Position numbers and translations under genes: made by a program. 64,000 nucleotides of DNA, taken from Clostridia bacterium (GTDB lineage: Bacteria; Bacillota; Clostridia; Lutisporales; Lutisporaceae). The stretch spans positions 16,621-80,620 of the forward strand of contig DASPIR010000027.1 in assembly GCA_035628995.1 (NCBI GenBank), in the 5' to 3' direction. Positions 27,054 to 35,985 of this stretch are shown one piece after another; positions within the stretch are counted from its first letter, which is position 1; each line of letters opens with the position of its first letter. A model generated the notes under the pieces. The model was not told the DNA's origin. It saw nothing but the letters and a program-made list of their open reading frames with translations, and searched no databases.

Positions 27054-27959
27054 ATGAGCAGTATGAGCAAACTAATTGAATGTGTGCCGAATTTCAGCGA
27101 AGGCAGGGATTTGGACAAAATAGAGAAAATAGTAAATCCCTTCAGGGGAAAAGACGGCGTCAAGCTTTTGGACTACAAAAGGGATGCGGACCACAACAGA
27201 GTTGTTGTTACAGTTGTAGGAGAACCTCAGGCGGTTAAGAATGCGGTGCTTGAAGCCATGGGTATTGCAATTGAGCTGATTGATTTGACAAAGCATCAGG
27301 GACAGCATCCTAGAATGGGAGCTGTAGATGTAGTGCCTTTCATACCCATAAAAAATGTGAGTATGACTGAAGCAGTTGAGCTTGCAAAGGAAGTAGCCAA
27401 GGAAGCATCAGAAAAGTACAATCTTCCGATATTCTTATATGAGAAGGCAGCCACGGACCCACAAAGAGAGAACCTGGCAAACATCCGCAAAGGTGAATTT
27501 GAAGGTATGGCAGAAAAGATAAAGCTGCCTGAGTGGAAACCGGACTATGGTACAGCAGCGATACATCCTACAGCCGGTGCAACAGTAATCGGCGCTAGAA
27601 TGCCGCTTGTAGCATTTAATGTTAACTTGAGTACAAACAGCATGGATATCGCTAATAAGATTGCAAGGAATGTAAGATTCCTAAACGGTGGCTTGAGATA
27701 CTGCAAGGCAATAGGCATCGAGCTTAAGGACAGGGGAATAGTACAGATTTCCATGAATATGACAGACTATACAAAAACAGCGCTTTACAGATCCTTTGAA
27801 CTCGTCAGGATAGAAGCGGCAAGATACGGTGTGAGCATAGTGGGCAGTGAGATAATAGGATTGCTGCCTATGGAAGCGCTCATTGACACAGCTGTGTACT
27901 ACTTGGGCGTGGAGGACTTCTCCATGGAACAGATTCTTGAAAACAGGTTGATGGAATAA
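27054..27959 (+). CDS. ftcD: Glutamate formimidoyltransferase
   Basis: Transfers the formimino group from formiminoglutamate to THF. The 301-residue protein consists only of the formiminotransferase N- and C-subdomains (IECVPNFSEGRD at the start, HPRMGAVDVVPFIP in the middle), without the cyclodeaminase domain of mammalian FTCD. The separate cyclodeaminase (fchA) is not adjacent, so it must be elsewhere if the pathway is complete. GGGGGAG precedes the ATG. Last gene of the operon, ended by a hairpin. Confidence 0.94.
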   Translation: MSSMSKLIECVPNFSEGRDLDKIEKIVNPFRGKDGVKLLDYKRDADHNRVVVTVVGEPQAVKNAVLEAMGIAIELIDLTKHQGQHPRMGAVDVVPFIPIKNVSMTEAVELAKEVAKEASEKYNLPIFLYEKAATDPQRENLANIRKGEFEGMAEKIKLPEWKPDYGTAAIHPTAGATVIGARMPLVAFNVNLSTNSMDIANKIARNVRFLNGGLRYCKAIGIELKDRGIVQISMNMTDYTKTALYRSFELVRIEAARYGVSIVGSEIIGLLPMEALIDTAVYYLGVEDFSMEQILENRLME

Positions 27960-27961
27960 TT

Positions 27962-27991
27962 GTAGGGGCGATTCACGAATCGCCCTTTTTT
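27962..27991. terminator. Terminator built from a GTAGGGGCGA-type repeat
   Basis: GGGCGATT-CACG-AATCGCCC followed by TTTTTT ends fhs-hutU-ftcD. The GTAGGGGCGA...TCGCCC unit recurs at 47781-47803 (GTAGGGGCGAACACTGTTCG), so a dispersed REP-like palindrome appears to serve as terminator. The convergent gene begins its stop right at 27991. Confidence 0.85.
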
Positions 27992-28485
27992 CATATCTTT
28001 ACATATTCGAACTTGTTGCCTCGCCATTTCAGGAACTTTATAAAGTCATCGTACAGTATTGAAACAGTAACTGTATTGACATTGGGATGAAGGCATATAT
28101 GCTTTGAATTCTTGAGGGCTTCATCTATAAGAACTGTGACTTCCTTTCCTTCATCATTCAACAGTCCAAGGGGAGTGACGGAGCCAGGGGTCAAGCCCAG
28201 ATATTTAGAAAGCCTTTCTGATGAAGCAAAGCTTAAGCGAGTGCTGCCTATCTGCGCTGAAAGATTCTTAAGGTCTGCTTTTTTTTCCGGGGACACAAGG
28301 ACCAGATAGTGCTTATCCCCATTGTGATTCCTGACAAAGAGGTTCTTGCAGTGCCGGCCTTCCATTTTCAGTCTCATATTATCAAGGTCTTGTATTGTAT
28401 ATGCGGGTATATGTTCATATCGTGTATACGGGATTTCCAATTTTTTAAATGCATCGTAAACATTCTTTTCATTTTCGGACATCAT
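27991..28485 (-). CDS. YbaK/ProX-type aminoacyl-tRNA deacylase
   Basis: A 164-residue trans-editing domain (YbaK/EbsC fold) that hydrolyses mischarged tRNA. It begins MMSENEKNVYDAFKKLEIPYTRYEHIP, with the KNLFVRNHNGDKHYLVLV core and GLTPGSVTPLGLLND, closest to the PrdX/ProXp-ala group (alanyl-tRNA(Pro) or related). The catalytic lysine is expected in the MEGRHCKNLF segment. GGAGG precedes ATG 28485 by eight bases; the frame upstream (39 bases) lacks a site. Monocistronic. Confidence 0.88.
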   Translation of the reverse strand: MMSENEKNVYDAFKKLEIPYTRYEHIPAYTIQDLDNMRLKMEGRHCKNLFVRNHNGDKHYLVLVSPEKKADLKNLSAQIGSTRLSFASSERLSKYLGLTPGSVTPLGLLNDEGKEVTVLIDEALKNSKHICLHPNVNTVTVSILYDDFIKFLKWRGNKFEYVKI

Positions 28486-28842
28486 GTCTTTATCCTCCAA
28501 TACATTTCGCGAAAAACATTTCATCTTCTTAATTCAAATTTCGCGTAAATGTTTCCTTAATTTTTATTGAATTCGCACGACACCCAATAGGAATGCCTTT
28601 GTGCGTTCAATATCGAAACGGATTACTAATAATTATCCTACCACATTATAGAAATTATACAAGCTTTAAGGAATTTATTGTACCAGATGTTTTGCATAAA
28701 ACATTTTCCTTGGTTTCATAGGTTGCCTATTTCTTCCTTGAAGCAGCTTTAATGCAACCTATATATAAACTTAAACAAAAAGATATGGTAAAATGAATGT
28801 ATGTCTGACGATATGAGAAATGGAATGAAAGAAGGTGGTAGG
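28486..28842. other. Intergenic region upstream of the BTAD regulator
   Basis: About 350 bases between divergent genes. TTGAAG (28737) and TATATA (28759) spaced by 16 bases make a weak promoter candidate for the plus-strand regulator. TTTCGCG occurs as an inverted pair (about 28507 and 28542). I see no ORF, RNA gene or repeat with confidence. Confidence 0.3.
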
Positions 28843-31800
28843 ATGAGTTCCGTACAGGTTAAGCTGCTTCAGGCTCCGCTGGTTCTAAAAGACAGTGAGC
28901 AGATTGTATTTCCCTTTAAGAAGGCTGAGGCTCTGTTTTACTATCTTGTTGTAAACAAGCAGGCTTCAAGGGATGAATTGGTGGATCTTCTCTGGGGGGA
29001 AACTGATGAGGAAACGGCCAGAAAAAACCTGCGCCACGCCATATACATGATACGAAAGGCTTTCGATGCGGAAATTATCATATCACCCCAGAAATCAACT
29101 GTATTGCTTAACCCTGACATCGAAATAAAAACAGACCTGCAAAGCTTCCTCCAGGAGGAGGAAAGTGCTTTAGAGGCATATGGCGGTGAGTTCCTCAAGG
29201 GCTTTCTGGTTAAGGATGGGGAGAAGTATGAAGAATGGATGTTCCAATGCAGGGATTATTATAGAGACAAGTATATAGCCGGGCTATATGAAAAGCTTAA
29301 TCAATGCAGCATGAAAAGTGAGAACAGTAAGCTTGAATACTATTCAAAGCTGCTTATCAACGAGGATCCCTTGGATGAAAGACCTTACAGACTGCTCATG
29401 GAGAGCTATGGCAGCATAGGGGCTTATCATAAGGCTGAGGAGCTTTATCTCAGGCTGAAGCACACCTTGGGACAGGAGCTTGGTATAGCACCGGATAGTA
29501 AAACCGAGAAGCTGCATAAGAATAATCTGGCAAGGCGCAGTATAGAGGATAACAAGAGGGACAGCGCCAGGGGATTTTTCTTTGGACGGTCCAGGGAGCT
29601 GGACATAATAAGGGAGCAGTTTGAAAGCTTCAGTCTTCAGAAGGGAAACAAGTCAATCCTGATAGTTGGTGAGGCAGGAATAGGTAAGACAAGGCTTAAG
29701 GAGCGCGTTTTTGAAAATGTGGATGAAAGCAGCCTATATGTAATTAACTCCAATTGCTATCAAGCTGAGGAGGATTATCCACTTAAGCCGTGGAATCAGG
29801 TCTTTTCGACCTTAGCAGAGATAATAAAGGAAGAAAACATAGAAATACCTCAGCTATGGAAAAACATAATTGTACGTCTTTTTCCGGCCTTTGATCCTGA
29901 GGTACAGACTGCTGCCGATACCCTCATTGAGCGTACAGACAAGGTGAAATACAAGGTAGTTGAGGAAGCGGTGCTGGAGGTGCTTAAAAAGGTAAGCAGG
30001 AAAAAGAAGCTGGCAATTGTCTTCGAGGACCTGCACTGGATGGACAGCACCAGTATCAGGCTATTGAGCTTTGTGCTCAGGCGTCTGGGCGGCAGCGGGG
30101 TTATGGTGGTTGCCACCTGCCGCAACAGCTATGAAAAAAGGATAGAGCAGTTTATTGCCGCCATGGTAAAGGATGGGCTGGTGGAAAAGCTTGTGCTTTC
30201 AAGGTTCACAAGGGATGAGGTAGAAGGGTTCATTATGGAGCTTCTGCCTCAGCAGCAGCTATCCCAGGAGATGAGGAAACGTATATACGAGGAAACAGAG
30301 GGAAATGCCTTTTTTCTTATAGAGCTCCTGAATACCGTCAAGGAGAAGGGGGTTATAGGTGAAATCTCCGGCAAAGCCCAGGACATATTGAAGAGCAGGA
30401 TTATTGACATACCTGAAGAGGGGATGAAGCTTCTTAATATCACATCCATGTTCTTTGACAGGGTTGACCTGGATATGCTTCAAACCCTAAGCGGCAGGGA
30501 TGAATCGGAGCTTCTGGACACACTTGAGGAGCTGCAAGGCAGATATATCATTAGAGAAGTAGAGAATGGCGAGGATATAAGCTTTGAGTTCACACACAAT
30601 AAGCTTAGAGAGTTCATATACGGACTTCAGTCCACCTCCAGACGCAAAATTTTGCATAATCGTATCGGACAAGCTTTGGAGAAGCGGCTTACAGGAGGCT
30701 TCGAGGATAGGTTCTTATACCCAAAACTGATATACCATTTCTCAAATGGGGGAAACAAGCTGGCCGGGTTGAACTACCGCATTAAAAACCTTGATATATA
30801 TTCTGATTTCAGTCATGAGCTTTTCCCCGTACAATACGACGATGTAGAAGCAGGGGGACAGTCCTTTATCAAGCAGGAGGAATCTATCAAATACCTGGAG
30901 GAGCTTGAGGAGCAGCTGAAGGAAATCAAGGGACAGGACAAGAATAACCAGGAGATACTCAAGCTGGAGCTTGCTTTATACTATGCTAAAGGCAGTTACT
31001 GCATACAGGAAGGGGAATACGGCCTGGGAGTCAAAGCAATCAAGGATATGCTGGAGCGTGCCTGCGAAAGCGGTGACTTCCGATATGTGCTGAAGGGTTG
31101 CAGGCGGATGATATATTATGGGATTCAGGTTCACAACACCGAACTGATGCAGGAGTATCTGACAAAAGGGATAGAACTTGCAGGCCAGCATAACCAAATG
31201 AAGGAAATGGGCATATTACTGCGCTTGAAGGGCTTACAAAGGCTTATGACAGAAAACTACGAAGAGGCTGAAGAAACTTTGAAGCATTCCATTGGAGTAT
31301 TTGAAGCACTGAATAGGCAGGAAGACCGGTATTCATTGAATATCGCAGCTGCATATAACTATGTGGGGGAAATCCGCCGCTACAATATGAGATTCTCAGA
31401 GGCACTGAAATATTATGATAAGGCGATGGATATATGTGATGAAAAGAGAATTTTCAGGGGAATAGCAGTTTTTAGTACAAATGCGGGCAAGGCCGCTTTT
31501 GATATGGGGGATTACCATCGTGCGAAAAGCTACTTTATGAAAGCAATAAAGGATTACAACCAGATGGATACGCTGCTGGGACGCTCCACTGCAGAAGGCT
31601 ATATGGCACTTCTGCTTATAAGGGAAACAAGATATGAAGAAGCGCTGGAGTATATGCAAAGAAGCGAGATATACTCTGAGAAGCTGAAAAGTCCTTATGA
31701 GCTGGGCTTGGTCTGCAGGGTTAAAGCGGAAATAAAGATGAAGCTGGACAGGAATCCAAAGCCCAGGAGTATCTTCGAAAAGCATCTTCCTCTGACGGTC

Positions 31801-31896
31801 AGCGAATACTGCAGTCAAGGGATTAAGCATCTGAGCGGTGTCAGGAACTGTTACGAAAGAGGAATATTAGAGGTACTAGCAAAGAATAAGGGATAA
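28843..31896 (+). CDS. Large BTAD-AAA-TPR transcriptional regulator
   Basis: A 1017-residue cytoplasmic regulator of the SARP/MalT-like kind. Residues 1-90 are a winged helix (AEALFYYLVVNKQASRDELVDLLWGE), residues 95-240 a bacterial transcriptional activation domain ending in DPLDERPYRLLMESYGSIGAYHKAEELY, residues 250-600 an AAA ATPase with Walker A GEAGIGKTR, Walker B IVFEDLHWMD and sensor ATCRN, and the last 400 residues are TPR-like helices. The ATG 28843 is chosen for its GAAGGTGG site. The ligand and target genes are unknown; the CocE hydrolase downstream is separated by a repeat and is convergent. Confidence 0.88.
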   Translation: MSSVQVKLLQAPLVLKDSEQIVFPFKKAEALFYYLVVNKQASRDELVDLLWGETDEETARKNLRHAIYMIRKAFDAEIIISPQKSTVLLNPDIEIKTDLQSFLQEEESALEAYGGEFLKGFLVKDGEKYEEWMFQCRDYYRDKYIAGLYEKLNQCSMKSENSKLEYYSKLLINEDPLDERPYRLLMESYGSIGAYHKAEELYLRLKHTLGQELGIAPDSKTEKLHKNNLARRSIEDNKRDSARGFFFGRSRELDIIREQFESFSLQKGNKSILIVGEAGIGKTRLKERVFENVDESSLYVINSNCYQAEEDYPLKPWNQVFSTLAEIIKEENIEIPQLWKNIIVRLFPAFDPEVQTAADTLIERTDKVKYKVVEEAVLEVLKKVSRKKKLAIVFEDLHWMDSTSIRLLSFVLRRLGGSGVMVVATCRNSYEKRIEQFIAAMVKDGLVEKLVLSRFTRDEVEGFIMELLPQQQLSQEMRKRIYEETEGNAFFLIELLNTVKEKGVIGEISGKAQDILKSRIIDIPEEGMKLLNITSMFFDRVDLDMLQTLSGRDESELLDTLEELQGRYIIREVENGEDISFEFTHNKLREFIYGLQSTSRRKILHNRIGQALEKRLTGGFEDRFLYPKLIYHFSNGGNKLAGLNYRIKNLDIYSDFSHELFPVQYDDVEAGGQSFIKQEESIKYLEELEEQLKEIKGQDKNNQEILKLELALYYAKGSYCIQEGEYGLGVKAIKDMLERACESGDFRYVLKGCRRMIYYGIQVHNTELMQEYLTKGIELAGQHNQMKEMGILLRLKGLQRLMTENYEEAEETLKHSIGVFEALNRQEDRYSLNIAAAYNYVGEIRRYNMRFSEALKYYDKAMDICDEKRIFRGIAVFSTNAGKAAFDMGDYHRAKSYFMKAIKDYNQMDTLLGRSTAEGYMALLLIRETRYEEALEYMQRSEIYSEKLKSPYELGLVCRVKAEIKMKLDRNPKPRSIFEKHLPLTVSEYCSQGIKHLSGVRNCYERGILEVLAKNKG

Positions 31897-31929
31897 AGAT
31901 TCATATAATATAAAGACTGCGTCTTAAGC

Positions 31930-32219
31930 AACGGGGGAACGGGTACCACGGTTTTCCTTCGGAAAAACACTGAAATCCACTAAATTACACGGCTGGGAGG
32001 ATATCCATTAATGAAACCATCTACAGCCTAATATGTCATCCTGAGCAAAGCGAAGGATCTTAGACCCTCAAGCAATACTTGAAACTATAAGTCTGGGTCA
32101 ACATAAAACATAAGATTCTTCACTGCGTTCAGAATGACAAATATAAAATTAACCGTGCAATTCCGTAGGAATCCGTGGAACATCCGTGTGTTCAGTGGTA
32201 CCCGTTCCTTCGTTCCCCT
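31930..32219. repeat. Dispersed palindromic repeat, copy 2, with nested element
   Basis: The ends match copy 1 at 18132-18340: left GGAACGGGTACCACGGTTTTC, then GGAAAAACACTGAAATCCAC; right TTAACCGTGCAATTCCGTAGG, ATCCGTGTGTTCAGTGGTA, CCCGTTCCTT. As inverted terminal arms they can form a very large stem. It fills the whole 336-bp spacer between two convergent genes, where a large hairpin could also terminate transcription. Confidence 0.85.
32035..32138. mobile_element. MITE/REP-like element nested in the repeat
   Basis: GTCATCCTGAGCAAAGCGAA at the left and AAGATTCTTCACTGCGTTCAG followed by AATGAC at the right are imperfect inverted ends of the widespread GTCATCCTGAGCG...CGCTCAGAATGAC palindrome known from many bacterial genomes. 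No transposase is encoded. It lies inside the larger repeat at 31930-32219, so insertion of one non-autonomous repeat into another is implied. Confidence 0.75.
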
Positions 32220-32232
32220 GTGTCACATTATT

Positions 32233-34368
32233 CTACAAATGAGTAATTATCGGCAGCTTCACATGGCTTGGGTATTGTCCATTATGATATATTTTCTGCA
32301 CTGCACACACCATTTCCACATCATCGGGCACATTATTTCCGGTATTGTGGTTGGGGAAGGCGAGGTTCTTTGCTCCTGAAGTTATTGTTACCCTGATTCG
32401 ATGCCCCTTCTTAAATACATTTGCTGTCTTTGCCATTCGTATCTCATATTTTTCAACTGCACCTGGCTCTATAAGTTCCGGCTTCTCAAAGGACTTTCTA
32501 TATCTAGCCCTTAATATTCCATCTGTAAGACGTATGGAATTCCCTTCCTCATCCACATCCTCCAGCCGTACGATCCAGTCGGTATCCCTGGCAGAGCTGG
32601 CAGCATATATTTCTGCAAATATATTGCCTGCTATTGCGACATCGCTTTCCAAAGGACTGGAGGTGTAAACCAGCACATCGTCTCTCTTGTCTACGTCCTT
32701 GTAATTTTCAGGGACGTTCATCTCGTTTTCAGAGACATCGATAAGGAAGGGGGTGGGGTCTTTAGGGTCGAATACATAGGTGTCATAAGGCTCATCCCCA
32801 GCAGTAGTCATGTCAAGTTTTCCATCCCCACTGCTGGTCTTTGAATTTCCAGAGCTATGAATGTAAGCGTTTTTATATACTGCTTGTTCAGGCGGCCATT
32901 TTTCAGCCTTTTCCCACTGATTGGCTCCTACCATATAGTACTGCACTACGGGTTCCTTCTCCACGCCGTTATCGATATTTTTCAGGAACCTGTCAAACCA
33001 ACGTAAGCACAGCACATCAAGGTCATATCTTATAGCAGTATTCCCAAAGGCAACCCCATGGATATCCCTTGTACTGTTGAACTGATGGAACCAAGGCCCA
33101 AAGATGAGTTTCTGATTCTTCCTCTTGTTCCGCTCATTCATTTCCCATGCTGCCGTGGATCCCATGCCGTTGTCGTCATACCAGCCGGAAATTATAATGG
33201 AGGGAACATCTATCTTGTGAGAATCTAAGGTCCAGTCAATATTCTGCCAGAATTCATCATTATTAGGATGCTGCATATGCTCATCCCAGAAGTGTATATT
33301 TCTTCCCAAAGCTCTTTGAGGAATATCCTTAATAGGGCGTATGGCAGCCACTTCAGCCCAATCATCACGCTTTAAGGCTTCCTTGTTGGAGCTTTTATCC
33401 GCCATCATAAACGCCCAGGCAAGTGAGCCGGAGGAATATATGCCACCCCTTCTCTCAATGTCTATGAAGGTAGGCCCTGAAGTAACCATAGATACCAGCG
33501 CTTTCAGATGAGGATTGCCGCTTGCTGCCGTTGCCCACTGGACATTGCCCAAGTACGAGGCGCCTGTCATGCCGACATTTCCATCAGACCAAGGCTGTTC
33601 GGCTATCCAGTTCAAGGTGTCGTTCCCATCTTCTCTATCATATTTATACGGAACCCATTCCCCGTCGGAATCATCTCTGCCACGTACATCTTGTATTACC
33701 AGAGCATAGCCTCTTCTTACGAAGCGGTGCCAGAATTCTATGCTGCTGTATCTTCCGTAGGGTGTTCTTATTAATACAGTTGGATATCTTTTGGAGTCAT
33801 CAGAAGGACAAGGCAGCCATATATCTGTGGCTAAACTCGCTCCATCTCTTGTTATTACATGGAATGTACCTATATTCTTCACATTATGGCTGTCTCTTGA
33901 TATTAAAGGGTCGTCCCACTGCTTCAAAGGGGTCAGGGCTTCATATCCCGGTTTTACCAGCATATTGCAGCGGTCTCTTGCTGTCATTATGAACCCTATA
34001 ATTGAGCCATTACTCTCCACAATATCCAAAGGCAGGCCGCTGCCCTGCATAGCCCATATCCAGGCTGTATCCTTCTGCCCACGGGCTTTGCTTTCAACTT
34101 TCATATACCGGCTGTATCTTTTGCCGGAGGGAAGCAATATTTCGTCATCAGTTTCCCAGTTCACGGCTTCAGCCTCATTTAGGCATTGCAATACAGCAGG
34201 CATAAGTCTATCGTATTCATTGCTTGCTGGATCAAACACACTGTAGGTCGGCCATTCACCGGTTTCTATATCCTTTGAGCGATACTTTACGCCAGACTTG
34301 CCAAATATAAAATCGGCAGTATGGCTTCCCGATCTGTAAAAACGAAATTCCCACTCACTGTTTTTCAT
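32233..34368 (-). CDS. CocE/NonD-family hydrolase (peptidase S15-like)
   Basis: A 711-residue cytoplasmic alpha/beta hydrolase. Residues 1-160 are a non-catalytic N-terminal part with little similarity, then the domain begins DGASLATDIWLPCPSDDSKRYPTVLIRTPYGR. The nucleophile elbow is GMTGASYLGN, Asp and His lie in the C-terminal part of the X-Pro peptidase S15 core, and the last 200 residues form the jelly-roll domain (VLVYTSSPLESDVAIAG, HRIRVTITSG). Substrate may be an alpha-amino acid ester or an X-Pro peptide. GGAGGG precedes the ATG. It is convergent with the upstream regulator. Confidence 0.9.
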   Translation of the reverse strand: MKNSEWEFRFYRSGSHTADFIFGKSGVKYRSKDIETGEWPTYSVFDPASNEYDRLMPAVLQCLNEAEAVNWETDDEILLPSGKRYSRYMKVESKARGQKDTAWIWAMQGSGLPLDIVESNGSIIGFIMTARDRCNMLVKPGYEALTPLKQWDDPLISRDSHNVKNIGTFHVITRDGASLATDIWLPCPSDDSKRYPTVLIRTPYGRYSSIEFWHRFVRRGYALVIQDVRGRDDSDGEWVPYKYDREDGNDTLNWIAEQPWSDGNVGMTGASYLGNVQWATAASGNPHLKALVSMVTSGPTFIDIERRGGIYSSGSLAWAFMMADKSSNKEALKRDDWAEVAAIRPIKDIPQRALGRNIHFWDEHMQHPNNDEFWQNIDWTLDSHKIDVPSIIISGWYDDNGMGSTAAWEMNERNKRKNQKLIFGPWFHQFNSTRDIHGVAFGNTAIRYDLDVLCLRWFDRFLKNIDNGVEKEPVVQYYMVGANQWEKAEKWPPEQAVYKNAYIHSSGNSKTSSGDGKLDMTTAGDEPYDTYVFDPKDPTPFLIDVSENEMNVPENYKDVDKRDDVLVYTSSPLESDVAIAGNIFAEIYAASSARDTDWIVRLEDVDEEGNSIRLTDGILRARYRKSFEKPELIEPGAVEKYEIRMAKTANVFKKGHRIRVTITSGAKNLAFPNHNTGNNVPDDVEMVCAVQKIYHNGQYPSHVKLPIITHL

Positions 34369-34462
34369 AAGATCCCTCCTAATATTGAAAGGCTGACAGC
34401 AACAATTATCTAAGTTTTATTATATATAAACCATTCTAGAAATACTAGCAAGCATTAAAAGA

Positions 34463-34490
34463 CCTTGGGGTAATTCCCAAGGCCTTTTGC
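34463..34490 (-). terminator. Terminator 3' of the small membrane ORF
   Basis: CCTTGGG/CCCAAGG closes a six-base loop (34463-34482). On the minus strand it lies ten bases after the stop of the 34-residue membrane ORF at 34493 and is followed by TCTTTTAAT. Its position supports that ORF being transcribed. Confidence 0.6.
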
Positions 34491-34492
34491 CT

Positions 34493-34597
34493 CTACCTGA
34501 ACAGTACTTTGGCAATCAGCCGGAGGAGGTACATGAGCAGCCCCAGGAGCAGCAGAAGCAGACTGACCCACATGAAGAGGTCTTTGACACTTGTCAT
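34493..34597 (-). CDS. Small one-helix membrane protein
   Basis: A 34-residue ORF (MTSVKDLFMWVSLLLLLLGL at its start, then a basic end) with one strong transmembrane helix. A terminator hairpin follows directly. No good Shine-Dalgarno site stands before this ATG, and the frame is open further upstream without family-like sequence, so the start is uncertain. It could be a small stress-type membrane peptide. Confidence 0.35.
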   Translation of the reverse strand: MTSVKDLFMWVSLLLLLLGLLMYLLRLIAKVLFR

Positions 34598-34729
34598 TAT
34601 ATTTGCTAATACATAATATGCAGAAAAACCAGGGGTTAGAAAGCTGTGTGCAAGTGTTTTTGCTGCAAAAAAATCTAAGAACGTATACGTATTATTAAGC
34701 TTACAAATAATAATCAAGAGGTGATTATT

Positions 34730-34864
34730 ATGAAAAATGATAATAATAAGAAAAACGTGATAAGAAAGCACAATCCTACACTTACGGATATAAACAGGGC
34801 AGCAGAAAGGCAGGAGTTCATAGACCCTGAAAAAGGACCTGAGAATAAAGGCAAAAAGCGCTAA
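34730..34864 (+). CDS. Small hydrophilic protein, 44 residues
   Basis: AGAGGTGAT stands a proper distance before ATG, and the 44-residue product (MKNDNNKKNVIRKHNPTLTD at its start) is very basic and lysine-rich. Too short for the usual ORF cut-off but with an excellent ribosome site. It lies 25 bases upstream of the hemerythrin gene, so the two probably share a message. The upstream region has the perfect palindrome ACGTATACGT (34681-34690). I do not recognise the family; small acidic/basic spore or stress proteins come to mind but are only a guess. Confidence 0.65.
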   Translation: MKNDNNKKNVIRKHNPTLTDINRAAERQEFIDPEKGPENKGKKR

Positions 34865-34889
34865 TTATCAGTTAAAGGCGGTATGATGA

Positions 34890-35441
34890 ATGAAATCGAT
34901 AGATATCCTTGTAGAAGAGCATAGGTATATAAAAATGGTGCTTAAGGAAATTAGGAGACAGTGCGTAGAAATTGTGAGGGGCGAAGATATTGATTTCCAG
35001 CTGTTTTACAACGTAATTGACTTTGTGCGGAATTTTGCAGACAAGTATCATCATAAGAAGGAGGAAGACAGACTTTTCAACATCATGGCTGAGCAGCTGG
35101 AACTTGGGGTAGTAAGTGGCCCTATAGCGGGGATGCTTATGGAGCATGACATTGGCAGGGCTCACATTAAGGATTTGGAAAATGCTTTGAAGGAATGCCA
35201 AAAAGGCAATATGGATGCCAAGGTGGATATCATAGCGAATGCTATAGGCTACGAGCAGCTGCTTTTAAAGCATATAGACAAGGAAGATAATGCAATATAC
35301 AAGCACGCAGAGAGGCGCTTGTCCAAGGAGACCCTGGAGAAGCTGGATACAGAATTTGAAGCTGTAGAAAAGGACAGCCAGAATACTGCAACAAGGAATA
35401 AGTATATTGAGTTCGCAAAGAGCTTAGGCGGCAATTCATAA
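34890..35441 (+). CDS. Hemerythrin-domain protein
   Basis: A 183-residue cytoplasmic hemerythrin HHE-domain protein. Histidines and acidic residues that can form the di-iron centre are in EEHRYIKM, FADKYHHKKEED, MEHDIGRAHI and LLKHIDKEDNAIY. Members bind O2, NO or iron in anaerobes and help protect against oxidative or nitrosative stress. AAAGGCGG precedes the ATG by nine bases. Followed by a hairpin at 35450. Confidence 0.93.
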   Translation: MKSIDILVEEHRYIKMVLKEIRRQCVEIVRGEDIDFQLFYNVIDFVRNFADKYHHKKEEDRLFNIMAEQLELGVVSGPIAGMLMEHDIGRAHIKDLENALKECQKGNMDAKVDIIANAIGYEQLLLKHIDKEDNAIYKHAERRLSKETLEKLDTEFEAVEKDSQNTATRNKYIEFAKSLGGNS

Positions 35442-35449
35442 GTAAAACA

Positions 35450-35476
35450 GGGCAGTTCATATGAACTGCCTTCTTA
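35450..35476. terminator. Palindromic terminator between convergent genes
   Basis: GGCAGTTCATATGAACTGCC (35451-35470) is a perfect 20-bp palindrome flanked by TTCTTAAT on one strand and CTGTTTTACTT on the other, so it can end both the hemerythrin message and that of the convergent YmaF gene. Confidence 0.75.
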
Positions 35477-35477
35477 A

Positions 35478-35771
35478 TCAATAGTCAGTATATATATTAG
35501 TGTAACCGTATATTAAGTGATAATGGCCGTTGTCCAAGGTGGTTATACTCTGAAAGTAATGCACATGCCCACCTTCTACCTCAATGTCCGGGCTGGTTAC
35601 TACCGAATAGTAATGCACATGGTCGTTTTCTTCGGTGGTATAGCCGGACAGATAGTGGACATGCCCGCCAAAATCAGGGTTCCTGGTTGTTGTTCCAGAA
35701 AAATCATGAAAATGTCCGGCAGCCTTGCTGGTTCTGCTTTCATAGCTGTGCGTGTGCATTTCGTCATACAT
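35478..35771 (-). CDS. YmaF-family His-rich protein
   Basis: A 97-residue protein with repeated histidine-rich units (TRNPDFGGHVHYLSGYTT, ENDHVHYYSVVT, GGHVHYFQSITT, NGHYHLIYGYT). The H-x-H-x/HVHY repeats are the YmaF signature and suggest a beta-repeat that could bind metal. GAGGGGGG precedes. The GTG at 35780 would add three residues but is too close to the site. Function unknown. Confidence 0.85.
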   Translation of the reverse strand: MYDEMHTHSYESRTSKAAGHFHDFSGTTTRNPDFGGHVHYLSGYTTEENDHVHYYSVVTSPDIEVEGGHVHYFQSITTLDNGHYHLIYGYTNIYTDY

Positions 35772-35871
35772 GCTATGCACCCCCCCTCTTATTAATCTAT
35801 GCTAAAGCAGCACTTTTGGATATTGCGGAATATAAATTTGCACAAGTCTTACAGTCAGACATTTTAAAATG

Positions 35872-35903
35872 CAGGCTTGCGGGATGCAGCCTGTGTTTTT
35901 TTT
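35872..35903 (+). terminator. Terminator-like hairpin upstream of the OmpR operon
   Basis: CAGGCTTGC/GCAGCCTG with one bulge closes a GGGAT loop and is followed by TGTTTTTTTT. It lies in the 5' region of the OmpR-type regulator, with no plus-strand gene immediately before. It may be an attenuator for the RR-HK-htrA transcripts or the end of an unseen small RNA. Confidence 0.55.
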
Positions 35904-35985
35904 ATTTATGGTGCTAATATTGTCTATTCATTAGTGTTGATGTATCATAAGGTTAAAATAAAATGCTGAAAACGGTGGGGTAGAT

